From Paenibacillus sp. BIHB 4019 (GTDB lineage Bacteria > Bacillota > Bacilli > Paenibacillales > Paenibacillaceae): 64,000 bases of DNA. The stretch covers positions 744,001 to 808,000 of the forward strand of contig NZ_CP016808.1 of assembly GCF_002741035.1 (NCBI RefSeq), given 5' to 3'. The notes beneath the pieces are model-generated. The model did not search any database. It saw only the letters and a program-made list of their open reading frames with translations, and was not told where the DNA came from. Shown in pieces: positions 7,240 to 15,227 of this stretch; within the stretch, counting starts at the first letter, position 1; every line of letters starts with the position of its first letter. The translations under genes were made by a program, and so were the position numbers.

Positions 7240-8300
7240 AATGGCGCCTTTGCTGTCTCCAGCTCGATGAGACGGTCCAGCAGCTCAGGAAAGGCAAGCC
7301 CCGCATGCTTCATCATATTCGGATACCTGCTGTGCGCTGTGAAACCGGGAAGCGTGTTGACTTCATTAAATAAGAGCCGCCCATCGCTCGCATAAAATAA
7401 ATCCACCCTTGCTAGCCCGCTGCATCCCAGCACGCTATAAATCCGCAGCGCCATCGCTTTCACTTTGTCCGCCATATCCTTATGGATGCGGGCAGGCAGA
7501 TGAATGGCTGCTGTGCCTAACGAGTATTTTTCTTCATGGTCAAAAAACTCGCCCGTCAGCGCTATTTCATCGATTTCGCCGATCATGGGCTGCGAGGCAT
7601 CGCCAAGTATAGCGCAGCCCACCTCAAAGCCATTCACATGCTGCTCGATTACAACTTTTCCGTCATGGGAAAAAGCTTCCTCAATGCCGCTTATCAGCTC
7701 TTGCTCTGAGTAAGCTTTCGTTATGCCGATGGAGGAGCCTGATCTGGAAGGCTTCACATAAAGCGGGAAGCCCAGCTTCGCCGCTGCCCCCACTGCTTCG
7801 GCAATGGAATCGCCAGCCAGGACGGTAATTGAAGGCGGCACTTCCAGTCCGGCAGCTTGGACTACATTTTTGGCCACCGCTTTATCCATGCATATGGCAG
7901 AGGATAATGTGCCGCAGCCTACGAATGGCAGGTCGGAAAGCTCAAGCAGCCCCTGCACGGTGCCATCCTCGCCATTTTTACCATGCAAAACCGGGAATAC
8001 GACATCTAACGTTGTGATGTGAAATTCCGTATGCACAAGCTCAATGAGTCCTCTCGTTTCTTTGCTCGGAGATAAAACAGCCGGGACGCACTGGGCAGAC
8101 TGGCTGCTCCAGCGATCCTCCCGAATGTCTGCTAAGTCCCCGTTATATCTATACCAGCGTCCGTCTCTCGTAATACCGATCATGACGACATCATATTTAT
8201 CTCGATTTAAATGCTCCAGAACAGCGGCTGCTGAGGATAACGACACTTTATATTCCGTAGAACAACCGCCGAACAATACGCCCACTCGTATTTTATTCAT
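7236..8300 (-). CDS. vanG: D-alanine--D-serine ligase, VanG-like
   Basis: An ATP-grasp D-Ala ligase family enzyme of about 354 residues. FGGCSTEYKVSL, FPVLHGKNGEDGTVQG, the KPSRSGSSIGI loop and LFNEVNTLPGFTAHSRYP are diagnostic. The omega-loop region FFDHEEKYSLGTAAIHLPARI matches the EKY-type segment of D-Ala-D-Ser ligases (VanG, VanC, VanE), not the VanA/VanB D-Ala-D-Lac type. It should make D-Ala-D-Ser for peptidoglycan precursors with low vancomycin affinity. I chose ATG 8300 (AAGGAGAAC before it); an in-frame ATG at 8312 follows GGGGG directly and is possible. A terminator and GTTAAG boxes upstream suggest its own VanR-controlled promoter. Confidence 0.85.
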   Translation of the reverse strand: MNKIRVGVLFGGCSTEYKVSLSSAAAVLEHLNRDKYDVVMIGITRDGRWYRYNGDLADIREDRWSSQSAQCVPAVLSPSKETRGLIELVHTEFHITTLDVVFPVLHGKNGEDGTVQGLLELSDLPFVGCGTLSSAICMDKAVAKNVVQAAGLEVPPSITVLAGDSIAEAVGAAAKLGFPLYVKPSRSGSSIGITKAYSEQELISGIEEAFSHDGKVVIEQHVNGFEVGCAILGDASQPMIGEIDEIALTGEFFDHEEKYSLGTAAIHLPARIHKDMADKVKAMALRIYSVLGCSGLARVDLFYASDGRLLFNEVNTLPGFTAHSRYPNMMKHAGLAFPELLDRLIELETAKAPL

Positions 8301-8395
8301 GTTCTCCTTCATCCCCCTATCAGATGTATGAATCTAGCATAGCGGGCTTCTCTTATGAGCCTATAACCGTAAGCTTAGTAGAATCGAAACATTTG

Positions 8396-8421
8396 CTTAT
8401 CATTTCTTAACACTTCTTAAC
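8396..8421 (-). promoter_or_regulatory. Probable VanR binding sites before the ligase operon
   Basis: On the minus strand GTTAAG (8421-8416), GTTAAG (8411-8406) and GATAAG (8401-8396) are direct repeats with an exact 10-nt period, just downstream of the vanRS terminator and about 100 nt before the ligase start. OmpR-family regulators bind such helical-phase direct repeats. The same core occurs upstream of vanR. The binding partner is inferred from position. Confidence 0.55.
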
Positions 8422-8432
8422 ATTTGTTTAGC

Positions 8433-8477
8433 AAAAACAAAAAACACAATTCCTCGTATACAAGGCCATTGTGTTTT
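8433..8477 (-). terminator. Terminator between vanS and the ligase gene
   Basis: Minus-strand arms AACACAAT (8475-8468) and ATTGTGTT (8450-8443) are followed by T-rich sequence. It ends the vanRS transcript, so the ligase genes probably have a separate promoter. Confidence 0.7.
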
Positions 8478-8482
8478 CGTTA

Positions 8483-9844
8483 TTAATATAAAGGAAAGCG
8501 CGTTTCAAATATCGTCTCGCCCCGCCTGCTTTTTACCGCAATCGTTCCATCATGCAGCTCCACAATGCTCTTGGCAATCGAAAGCCCCAGTCCCGTTCCG
8601 CCTGTCTGCTGTGACCGGGATTGGTCTCCGCGATAGAAGCGTTCAAATAAATAAGGCAAATATTTTTCGGGAATCGCCTCGCCATAATTGACGACCTCCA
8701 CTACAGCATAGCCCTGCTCCCGCCGCAAACGGACATCGACATAGCCGCCTTCCTGCCCGTATTGAATCGCATTCATAACCAAATTTTCAAAGGCTCTGAC
8801 CAGCCGGTCGCCATCGGCCTTAATTTTGAGCGGAGCAGCGTCTGGAAAGACACGTCCCTTCATTCCTGCCGCTTCCAAATTCGGCACGAACTCCTCTAAC
8901 AGCTGCTGGATAAAACCGTTCAAATCCAATTCAAGCTTTTCCAAAGGCATGCCGTTATTGACCCGCGTAAATTCGAATAAATCATCAATTAATTTTTTCA
9001 AGCTTAATGACTTTTCATAGGCAATGCCAATGTAATAACGAAGCTCGACCTCATCTTTATAGCGATCCTGTTCGATCAGCTCCAGAAAGCCGAGAATCGA
9101 GGTCAAAGGCGTACGCAAATCATGAGAGACGCCAGTGATCAAATCATTTTTCGTCTTCTCCGCCTTGCGCTCCTCCTCAATCAGCATGTTCAGCTTGTGG
9201 CCCATTTGATTGATGTTATAAGCGACCTCGCCCAATTCATCCGAGGATTTTACCGCGATCTCGTAGTTCAGATTGCCATTAGCAATTTGCTGGAGGCCGA
9301 AGGTAATTTCCCTTAAATAATGAATCGTTTGATTGCTGATTAGAAAAAATACGACCAGGAAGAGAAAAAAGCAGGTGGCGATAATGAGCGGCAAACGCCC
9401 TACCGTTTCAATAATGCCGCGTATGAGCTCGCCTAGCGGCGCTATTTCTGCAAGCAATACGACTGCAAAATAAAGCAGCATAAATAAAATAAAGCTGATG
9501 ACGAGGCTTATTAAAAACCCGAATACGAGCTTCCACCGAATCGTTCGAAACAGCCAGCTTCCCGTTCCAAATGCTGCAAGGCTTCCGCGATAACCAGCCT
9601 TTGCCGCATTCGTCTCCCGGCTGTAGAAGAAAATTAAACAGAGGCTGAACAAAAGCAAAGCCGCAAATAGGACAAGCGGTAAAGTCCCTACAATATTTTG
9701 CAGCCCTCTTACGGTTTCCCGGAATGGCCGAAAATTCATGAGCACATTGGCTGACAGCCCATAGGCGACAAACAAGCCGATTATCGTAATCGCGAAGCTT
9801 CCAAGCGTAGCAAACATAAGGCGTTTCATTTGCTCACTGCTCAT
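8483..9844 (-). CDS. vanS: Sensor histidine kinase, VanS-like
   Basis: A membrane histidine kinase of 453 residues. Four hydrophobic segments fill the first half, two before and two after residue 115. A HAMP linker follows (FGLQQIANGNLNYEI), then HisKA with VSHDLRTPLTSILG, an N box ENLVMNAIQYG, and the G box GGTGLGLSIAK. The start ATG 9844 overlaps the vanR stop, with GGAGG in front, and is preferred over an in-frame start 30 nt upstream. Position in the cluster makes it the probable glycopeptide or cell-wall-stress sensor. Four membrane segments are more than the two of classical VanS, so the signal it senses may differ. Confidence 0.75.
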   Translation of the reverse strand: MSSEQMKRLMFATLGSFAITIIGLFVAYGLSANVLMNFRPFRETVRGLQNIVGTLPLVLFAALLLFSLCLIFFYSRETNAAKAGYRGSLAAFGTGSWLFRTIRWKLVFGFLISLVISFILFMLLYFAVVLLAEIAPLGELIRGIIETVGRLPLIIATCFFLFLVVFFLISNQTIHYLREITFGLQQIANGNLNYEIAVKSSDELGEVAYNINQMGHKLNMLIEEERKAEKTKNDLITGVSHDLRTPLTSILGFLELIEQDRYKDEVELRYYIGIAYEKSLSLKKLIDDLFEFTRVNNGMPLEKLELDLNGFIQQLLEEFVPNLEAAGMKGRVFPDAAPLKIKADGDRLVRAFENLVMNAIQYGQEGGYVDVRLRREQGYAVVEVVNYGEAIPEKYLPYLFERFYRGDQSRSQQTGGTGLGLSIAKSIVELHDGTIAVKSRRGETIFETRFPLY

Positions 9845-10545
9845 AGCGCCTCCATTTTGTAGCCGATGCCCCATACCGTTTTTATAAACTTGGGATGCTG
9901 CGGGTCCTTCTCGATTTTCTCGCGAATTTTACGAATATGCACCATGACCGTATTTTTCGATTCCATGAACGGCTCATTCCAAGCTACCTCGTAAATTCGC
10001 TCCGTACTCAGAACAATGCCCCGATTAATAGCTAACAGCTCCAGCACGGCAAATTCACGCGGCGTCAGCTTTACCTCCTGCCCGTCGGCGGTAACGGTAT
10101 GGGCATCAATATTAATGACAAGGTCATCAATTACAATTTGCTGGTCGCTGCTCGGCTCCGACTTCTGAATACTCATCCGATTATAACGGCGCAAATGCGA
10201 CTTAATCCGCGCAACGAGCACAAGCGGACTGAACGGCTTGGACACATATTCGTCAGCACCGATGCTAAGACCCGTAATTTTATCGATATCCTGCGTCTTC
10301 GCTGACAGCATAATAATCGGGATATTGTGATCCTCGCGAATTTTCATACAGGCTTCCAGTCCGTCCATCTTCGGCATCATGACATCCAGTATGATCAGAT
10401 CAACGCTATGTTTGCTCAGCAGCTCAAGCGCCTCTAATCCATTCGACGCTTGCAGCAGCTGATAACCTTCATTCAGCAAATAAATTTCAATCAGCTTTAA
10501 TATTTCCTTCTCATCATCGACCATTAATATCGTTGCAGCAGCCAT
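9841..10545 (-). CDS. vanR: OmpR family response regulator, VanR-like
   Basis: A 234-residue response regulator: receiver domain with acidic pocket VDDE and phosphoacceptor Asp54 in LIILDVMMPKMDG, SAK and SKPF switch residues, then a winged-helix DNA-binding domain (LTPREFAVLELLAINRG, VMVHIRKIREKIE, VWGIGYKME). It is the first gene of the van cluster and is translationally coupled to the kinase. By analogy with VanRS it should activate the ligase operon and its own promoter; GTTAAG repeats in both upstream regions agree. A general envelope-stress regulator that became linked to the van genes is an alternative. Confidence 0.75.
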   Translation of the reverse strand: MAAATILMVDDEKEILKLIEIYLLNEGYQLLQASNGLEALELLSKHSVDLIILDVMMPKMDGLEACMKIREDHNIPIIMLSAKTQDIDKITGLSIGADEYVSKPFSPLVLVARIKSHLRRYNRMSIQKSEPSSDQQIVIDDLVINIDAHTVTADGQEVKLTPREFAVLELLAINRGIVLSTERIYEVAWNEPFMESKNTVMVHIRKIREKIEKDPQHPKFIKTVWGIGYKMEAL

Positions 10546-10653
10546 TATGTGACCCCTTTCCTCCCAAGCCCCTTGCCTTGTTCCCTACAGTTTACCCTCC
10601 CTGCATTATGAAGGAAACAGTTTAACAACAAGGGCCTCAATACTTATGAATGG

Positions 10654-10670
10654 TTTAACTTTTTCTTAAC
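10654..10670 (-). promoter_or_regulatory. GTTAAG repeats upstream of vanR
   Basis: Minus-strand GTTAAG (10670-10665) and GTTAAA (10659-10654) form a direct repeat with an 11-nt period, resembling the boxes before the ligase gene. They lie between vanR and the divergent LytTR gene and may mediate autoregulation. Confidence 0.4.
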
Positions 10671-10849
10671 GATGAGCGGATACCGCTCTTATATGCTGTC
10701 CCATTTTTACGACTATTACCTATTTACGTCATTTGAGGGATTCAAATATGCATTTTACCCAAAAGCTGTTTTTTCATCGCCAAATAATTGTATGATGTTT
10801 AGATACCGTCGTACAATGACGCAAGTGGAACTGAGGGAGGTATCCTTTT

Positions 10850-11605
10850 ATGTACCGAGTAGCAATTTGTGAGGATGAGGAGCAGCAAAGAGAGCTCGTT
10901 AGAAGCATGCTCATTGCTTTGTCGATCAAGTCCAATATCGATTTTGAAATCGAATTATTCAGCTCGGGAGAACAGCTTCTCTCTCATTACGAGCGGGAAG
11001 AAGCGCCTTTCCATATTTTAATCTTGGATGTTGAAATGGGCGGGCTAAACGGGATTCAAACCGCTCGAAAAATTAGAGGGCTCCATCGCCTCGATGAGCA
11101 AATTGTCTTCCTGACAAGCTACCCGGAATATATGGTCGAAAGCTTTGACGTCATGACCTTTCAATATTTATTAAAGCCGGTAGCCCCTGCAATCCTTGAG
11201 GAAAAAATAATAAAGCTATGCCAATACTTTCAAGCGCTTCACAAAAAGTTTCTGGTCATCAAGTCGGCTTATGAAGAGGTTGTTTTAAAATATGATGACA
11301 TCATTGGCATCGAGGCAGCCAAAAGCTTAAGCGTAAAGAGCAAGCTGAATTTTATGACCTCACATGGAACCTATGAAAGCAAAGGCATCCTTGCCGATTA
11401 CGCTTCAGCCTTGAAGGACAGCAACTTCTTGCAAATTCATCGATCCATTATTATTAATCTGCTCCACGTAAAGAAGTTTGCGAGCGGGGTTGTTCTCATG
11501 TCTAATGGCCTGGAGCTGCCGATCGGGCGTTCAAAAATTAAAGAAGTGAAAGATTTTTATACTAAATTTATGATTATGAGGGTTCATGAATATGATTCAA
11601 GGTAG
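10850..11605 (+). CDS. LytTR family response regulator (AgrA/LytR type)
   Basis: A 251-residue regulator with an N-terminal receiver (acidic ICEDEEQQ, Asp60 in ILILDVEMGGLNG, LLKPV) and a C-terminal LytTR DNA-binding domain from about residue 140 (ESKGILADYASAL, FLQIHRSIIINL). A GAGGGAGG site precedes ATG 10850. The kinase gene overlaps its end by 20 nt, so the pair forms an operon. It is divergent from vanR. No agrB/agrD-like peptide gene is next to it, so a peptide signal is unproven. Confidence 0.9.
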   Translation: MYRVAICEDEEQQRELVRSMLIALSIKSNIDFEIELFSSGEQLLSHYEREEAPFHILILDVEMGGLNGIQTARKIRGLHRLDEQIVFLTSYPEYMVESFDVMTFQYLLKPVAPAILEEKIIKLCQYFQALHKKFLVIKSAYEEVVLKYDDIIGIEAAKSLSVKSKLNFMTSHGTYESKGILADYASALKDSNFLQIHRSIIINLLHVKKFASGVVLMSNGLELPIGRSKIKEVKDFYTKFMIMRVHEYDSR

Positions 11606-12875
11606 CCTGTTTATCGTAATAAGCATTGCTTTTGTAATGTGCGTTCAAGTCTCTATATACTTTAACTCCGTTTTTGGCAAGTCGGCTAGAAAGCCGCATC
11701 GCTTCCTTTATTCCATTATTTTCATCATATTTGATTCACTATATTTGATTTTTTATATCTCGCCTGTTATATCCTCGACTTTAGCGCTGCTTGTCATATT
11801 TAGCTTGGCTCAGTCGTACAAGGTCGAGTTAAAAGCCAAAATCATTTTTACGATTCTTTATAGCGTGATCATGTCCATCGTTAATCTCATCTCGCTTTAT
11901 ATTTTTTATCAGCTGGATTCTGTTGACTTCAGCAGCTTTAATTCCATTAATGCTGAGGACCCGTTCGCTTACACGAAGGCTACTATGCTCACTTGCATCA
12001 TCATGTTTGCCATCATTCAAATTATACGCCTAATTGCTAAGCACAAAAGCTTCTCTGTGCATTACCGTTACTATTTGCTCATCATGATTATCCCTGCAAT
12101 CAGCCTGTACCAGCTTAATGTGCTGACAAGCTATAGCGAGAAGAACATTCATTATTTCATATCGGTCATCGGGTTTCTTTTCATCAATGTGATGATCATT
12201 TATATTTTTGATATGATCATTGAAAAATTTCAATTTATGCATGAAAATGCCCAATTGCAGCAGCAAATGGACTATCAGGATGCCAATTACGAGAAAACCG
12301 TCCATAGCTTCAAATCCATTAAGAGGATCATTCATGATACGAACAAGCAGTTTTTGTACATCGAGGAATGTATTAAACGAAACGAGCTGGCGGCAGCGAT
12401 GGAGCACATTAAGACAACGTTAAACAAAGTCGAAGGCGCCTATCAGAGGGTGAATACGGGGAATCTCGTTATTGATGCGCTTGTTACGAATACGCTGACG
12501 ATTGGCCAGGCGAATGGCATACGAATCGATACGAAGCTTAACCTGAACGCCCAGGAAGTTGCCATTGACCGGTATGACCTTTGTGTCGTCCTAGGAAATA
12601 TGCTGGATAATGCCATCGAAGCTTCTAAACAGGTGCGAATCGCTGAGGATCGCTCCATTCTCATTCACATCCATGCCAATGAATCGGCACTGTTCATCCA
12701 TATTCTTAATCATATGGAAACAGCGGCCGCCTCGCTGAACAGCCAGAAGCCGAACCCGGAGTATCATGGCATTGGCTTAACCAACATTGCTAGAATATGC
12801 GACAAATATGGTGGCCATATGACCATTGAGACGAAGCCGAAACGTTTTCAAAATATGGTCATGCTGCCCTTTTGA
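11586..12875 (+). CDS. GHKL sensor histidine kinase (AgrC-like)
   Basis: A 429-residue membrane kinase. About six hydrophobic segments occupy residues 5-215, followed by a coiled coil (FQFMHENAQLQQQMDYQ). The phosphoacceptor region RIIHDTNKQFLYIEE and a GHKL ATPase with N box VVLGNMLDNAIEAS and GIGLTNIARICDKYGG follow. This is the AgrC/CitA-like layout that pairs with LytTR regulators. The ATG lies inside the end of the regulator gene, giving translational coupling. The ligand is unknown. Confidence 0.88.
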   Translation: MNMIQGSLFIVISIAFVMCVQVSIYFNSVFGKSARKPHRFLYSIIFIIFDSLYLIFYISPVISSTLALLVIFSLAQSYKVELKAKIIFTILYSVIMSIVNLISLYIFYQLDSVDFSSFNSINAEDPFAYTKATMLTCIIMFAIIQIIRLIAKHKSFSVHYRYYLLIMIIPAISLYQLNVLTSYSEKNIHYFISVIGFLFINVMIIYIFDMIIEKFQFMHENAQLQQQMDYQDANYEKTVHSFKSIKRIIHDTNKQFLYIEECIKRNELAAAMEHIKTTLNKVEGAYQRVNTGNLVIDALVTNTLTIGQANGIRIDTKLNLNAQEVAIDRYDLCVVLGNMLDNAIEASKQVRIAEDRSILIHIHANESALFIHILNHMETAAASLNSQKPNPEYHGIGLTNIARICDKYGGHMTIETKPKRFQNMVMLPF

Positions 12876-12878
12876 ACG

Positions 12879-12921
12879 AACAATCCTTAAACAACCTTGT
12901 TGTTTAGGGATTGTTTTTTTC
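12879..12921 (+). terminator. Terminator after the LytTR/kinase operon
   Basis: Arms AACAATCC (12879-12886) and GGATTGTT (12908-12915), with inner TAAACAAC/GTTGTTTA pairing, are followed by seven T residues. Confidence 0.9.
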
Positions 12922-13016
12922 GTTTCAGGGTCATTCGCTCCATATGCCTTCCCCTCCTAGTAAGATACAAACAGGAAGTAAAATTTGGCAATGGACTTAA
13001 GAGGAGGATTTTAAAA

Positions 13017-15083
13017 ATGAAAAAAATGATTGCTGGATTAATGGCTGCTGCGCTGTTCATGATCCCCGTAGCCCAGACGTTTGCTCAGGCGAATAAGGGG
13101 GCGGCACTGGATACGGTTAAGGAAAAGGCGCAGCTGCTCGCCTCGGAGCTTGTGTCCAATTACGGGGTCAGCGGGCTGCAATATGCGATTATGGATGAGG
13201 GGGCCGTTGCCCTATCGGATAGCGCGGGGGTAGATGATAGAGCGACCAAGACGCCCATTACGAAGGACAAGATGCTCGGAATAGGCTCGGTAAGCAAAAT
13301 GTACGTTACAGCAGCAGCGATGATGCTCGTTGATGCTAAGCAAATTGATATCGATAAGCCGTTGACGACGTATATCAAGGATTTTAAAATGGCCGATGAG
13401 CGCTACAAGCAAATAACGCCGCGCATGCTCATGAATCATTCAGCAGGACTTTACGGCTCCCACTATGAAAGCAGCATGCTGTTTGGTGACAACGATACAA
13501 GCAATCATGATAAATTATTGCTCCGCTTGCAAACTGAACGGTTAAAATCAGCTCCCGGCGAATTTTCGGTATATAGCAACGATAGTTTTCAACTGCTTGA
13601 GCAGTTGGTGGAACGAGTGAGCGGTTTAAGCTATACCGAATTCATTGCGCAGCGTATAGCCAAGCCTCTGAATTTAAGCGCTACGAAAACACCGCTCGAC
13701 TCCTTTGATCGGACGCGGCTGGCAAAAACGTATTTTCCGACGATGAATCAGGCTATGCCCGACGAAAACGCCAATGTCATTGGGACAGGAGGCATTTACT
13801 CAACGGCAGAGGAATTAAGTAAATTTGCTGACGTATTAATTGGCAATCATCCCGATATTTTATCCGTACAAGCTGCTGAAGCGATGCAAAGCCATGAGTA
13901 TAAAAAAGGCCTCTGGGTTTCGGATGAGTCTAATACCTTTAACTATGGCCTTGGCTGGGATGCCGTCAGCTTGGCGCCGTTTGATGATTATGGAATAACA
14001 GCCCTCTCTAAAGGCGGAGATACGATGATGTATCACGCTGCCCTGATAGCGCTGCCTGAGCACAACATTTCCATCGCCGTGCTTTCCTCGGGAGGAAGCT
14101 CCCTTTACAACAGCGTTTTTGCAACCAATGTTTTGCTAGAGTATTTAAAAGAGGAGAACATCATTCCAGACATTTTGCAGGATAAAACGTTCGAGCCTTC
14201 CGTGAAAGTCGATATGCCGGCAGATCTGCTTGCGTATTCCGGATTTTACGGTACGGTGGGATCAACATTGGATATTGCGATTGAGGACGGAGAGCTTGCT
14301 TTACCTGCTTTAATGGGAGGATTTATACCTGAACAAAAATACGTATACACAGGCAATGGACAATTCAAAAACAAAGAAGGCAGCATAACGCTAAGCTTTG
14401 ATGAGCAAAGCAATGGCAAAACGTATTTAAAGCTTAGCTCCTATTTGGATTTCCCGGGCATCGGCCAAACGCTCATGGTCGTTTACAGCTATCAGAAGCT
14501 GGACCCTAATCCTTTAACCCCGGCAACGAAACAGGCATGGGAAGCTAGAAACGGCAAAAGCTACTACCCTTTAAATGAGAAAATCACTTCTATTTTTTAT
14601 TTATTGCAGCCGTATTTCGTGAAGAAGGTTACTGTGAATGCCGAGTATGGATACGCATCAGGCACTAAAATTATGGATGCTAATACTGCCGTCAATGCTG
14701 CCGAAATTCCGGTTATGGACGGAAGAGATGCCTTTGACCTTCATTTCTACACATTGAAAAATAAGGAATATTTGATGATCGACGGCTCCTCTTTTATCCG
14801 TGAAGATGCAATCGCGCCTCTTTTCAGCGGAAAATCGTCGGTCAGCACGATCCCACCTAGCGGCCATGCCGTATGGTATAAAATTGACAAGAAGTCAGCG
14901 AATAAAAAGATGACTGTGGATGTGCCAGCAGGCGGCGGCTTTGCCGTGTATGATGCAGCAGGAATGATCGTCAACTTCTCGATCGCCAGTCTTGAAAAAT
15001 CGGTGACGCTGCCAAAAGACGGACTGATCGTTTTCGGCGGCCAAGCCGGGGATACGTTTAAAATTGATTTGAACAAGCAATAA
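13017..15083 (+). CDS. Secreted serine hydrolase, class C beta-lactamase fold
   Basis: The start is ATG 13017 behind GAGGAGG; the reading frame is open further upstream, but that part lacks a signal. The product has about 688 residues with a Sec signal peptide ending near AQTFAQA. The beta-lactamase/DD-peptidase domain (about 25-400) has SVSK (nucleophile Ser, about residues 91-94) and YSND in the YxN position. The remaining 280 residues form beta-rich domains I cannot name. Related proteins act as D,D-peptidases or esterases at the cell wall. The neighbouring van cluster gives a cell-wall context but not proof of that role. Confidence 0.85.
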   Translation: MKKMIAGLMAAALFMIPVAQTFAQANKGAALDTVKEKAQLLASELVSNYGVSGLQYAIMDEGAVALSDSAGVDDRATKTPITKDKMLGIGSVSKMYVTAAAMMLVDAKQIDIDKPLTTYIKDFKMADERYKQITPRMLMNHSAGLYGSHYESSMLFGDNDTSNHDKLLLRLQTERLKSAPGEFSVYSNDSFQLLEQLVERVSGLSYTEFIAQRIAKPLNLSATKTPLDSFDRTRLAKTYFPTMNQAMPDENANVIGTGGIYSTAEELSKFADVLIGNHPDILSVQAAEAMQSHEYKKGLWVSDESNTFNYGLGWDAVSLAPFDDYGITALSKGGDTMMYHAALIALPEHNISIAVLSSGGSSLYNSVFATNVLLEYLKEENIIPDILQDKTFEPSVKVDMPADLLAYSGFYGTVGSTLDIAIEDGELALPALMGGFIPEQKYVYTGNGQFKNKEGSITLSFDEQSNGKTYLKLSSYLDFPGIGQTLMVVYSYQKLDPNPLTPATKQAWEARNGKSYYPLNEKITSIFYLLQPYFVKKVTVNAEYGYASGTKIMDANTAVNAAEIPVMDGRDAFDLHFYTLKNKEYLMIDGSSFIREDAIAPLFSGKSSVSTIPPSGHAVWYKIDKKSANKKMTVDVPAGGGFAVYDAAGMIVNFSIASLEKSVTLPKDGLIVFGGQAGDTFKIDLNKQ

Positions 15084-15090
15084 AAAAAAT

Positions 15091-15138
15091 AAATCCCCTC
15101 TTAGAATGGCATTTCGCATGCTCTAAGAGGGGATTTTC
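15091..15138. terminator. Terminator between convergent genes
   Basis: Perfect 15-bp arms AAATCCCCTCTTAGA (15091-15105) and TCTAAGAGGGGATTT (15122-15136) around a 16-nt loop, with T residues on the plus strand and an A-rich flank that gives U residues on the other strand. It can serve both the serine hydrolase and the SLH gene. Confidence 0.85.
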
Positions 15139-15227
15139 ATCCATTAAACGGCGTATTCTATTTACGATTGTCGCTTCTTTCTATTTCCTCCAGGCGGCCA
15201 CAAACCCGGCTAGCGGTTCAAAACCGA

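Noticed and set aside
5108..10545. Recent mobile-element origin of the van cluster
   Set aside because: No transposase, integrase, terminal repeats or sharp composition change were seen at its borders within this window.
12897..13016. N-terminal extension of the serine hydrolase
   Set aside because: It overlaps the upstream terminator, lacks an RBS, and would bury the signal peptide that starts at 13017.
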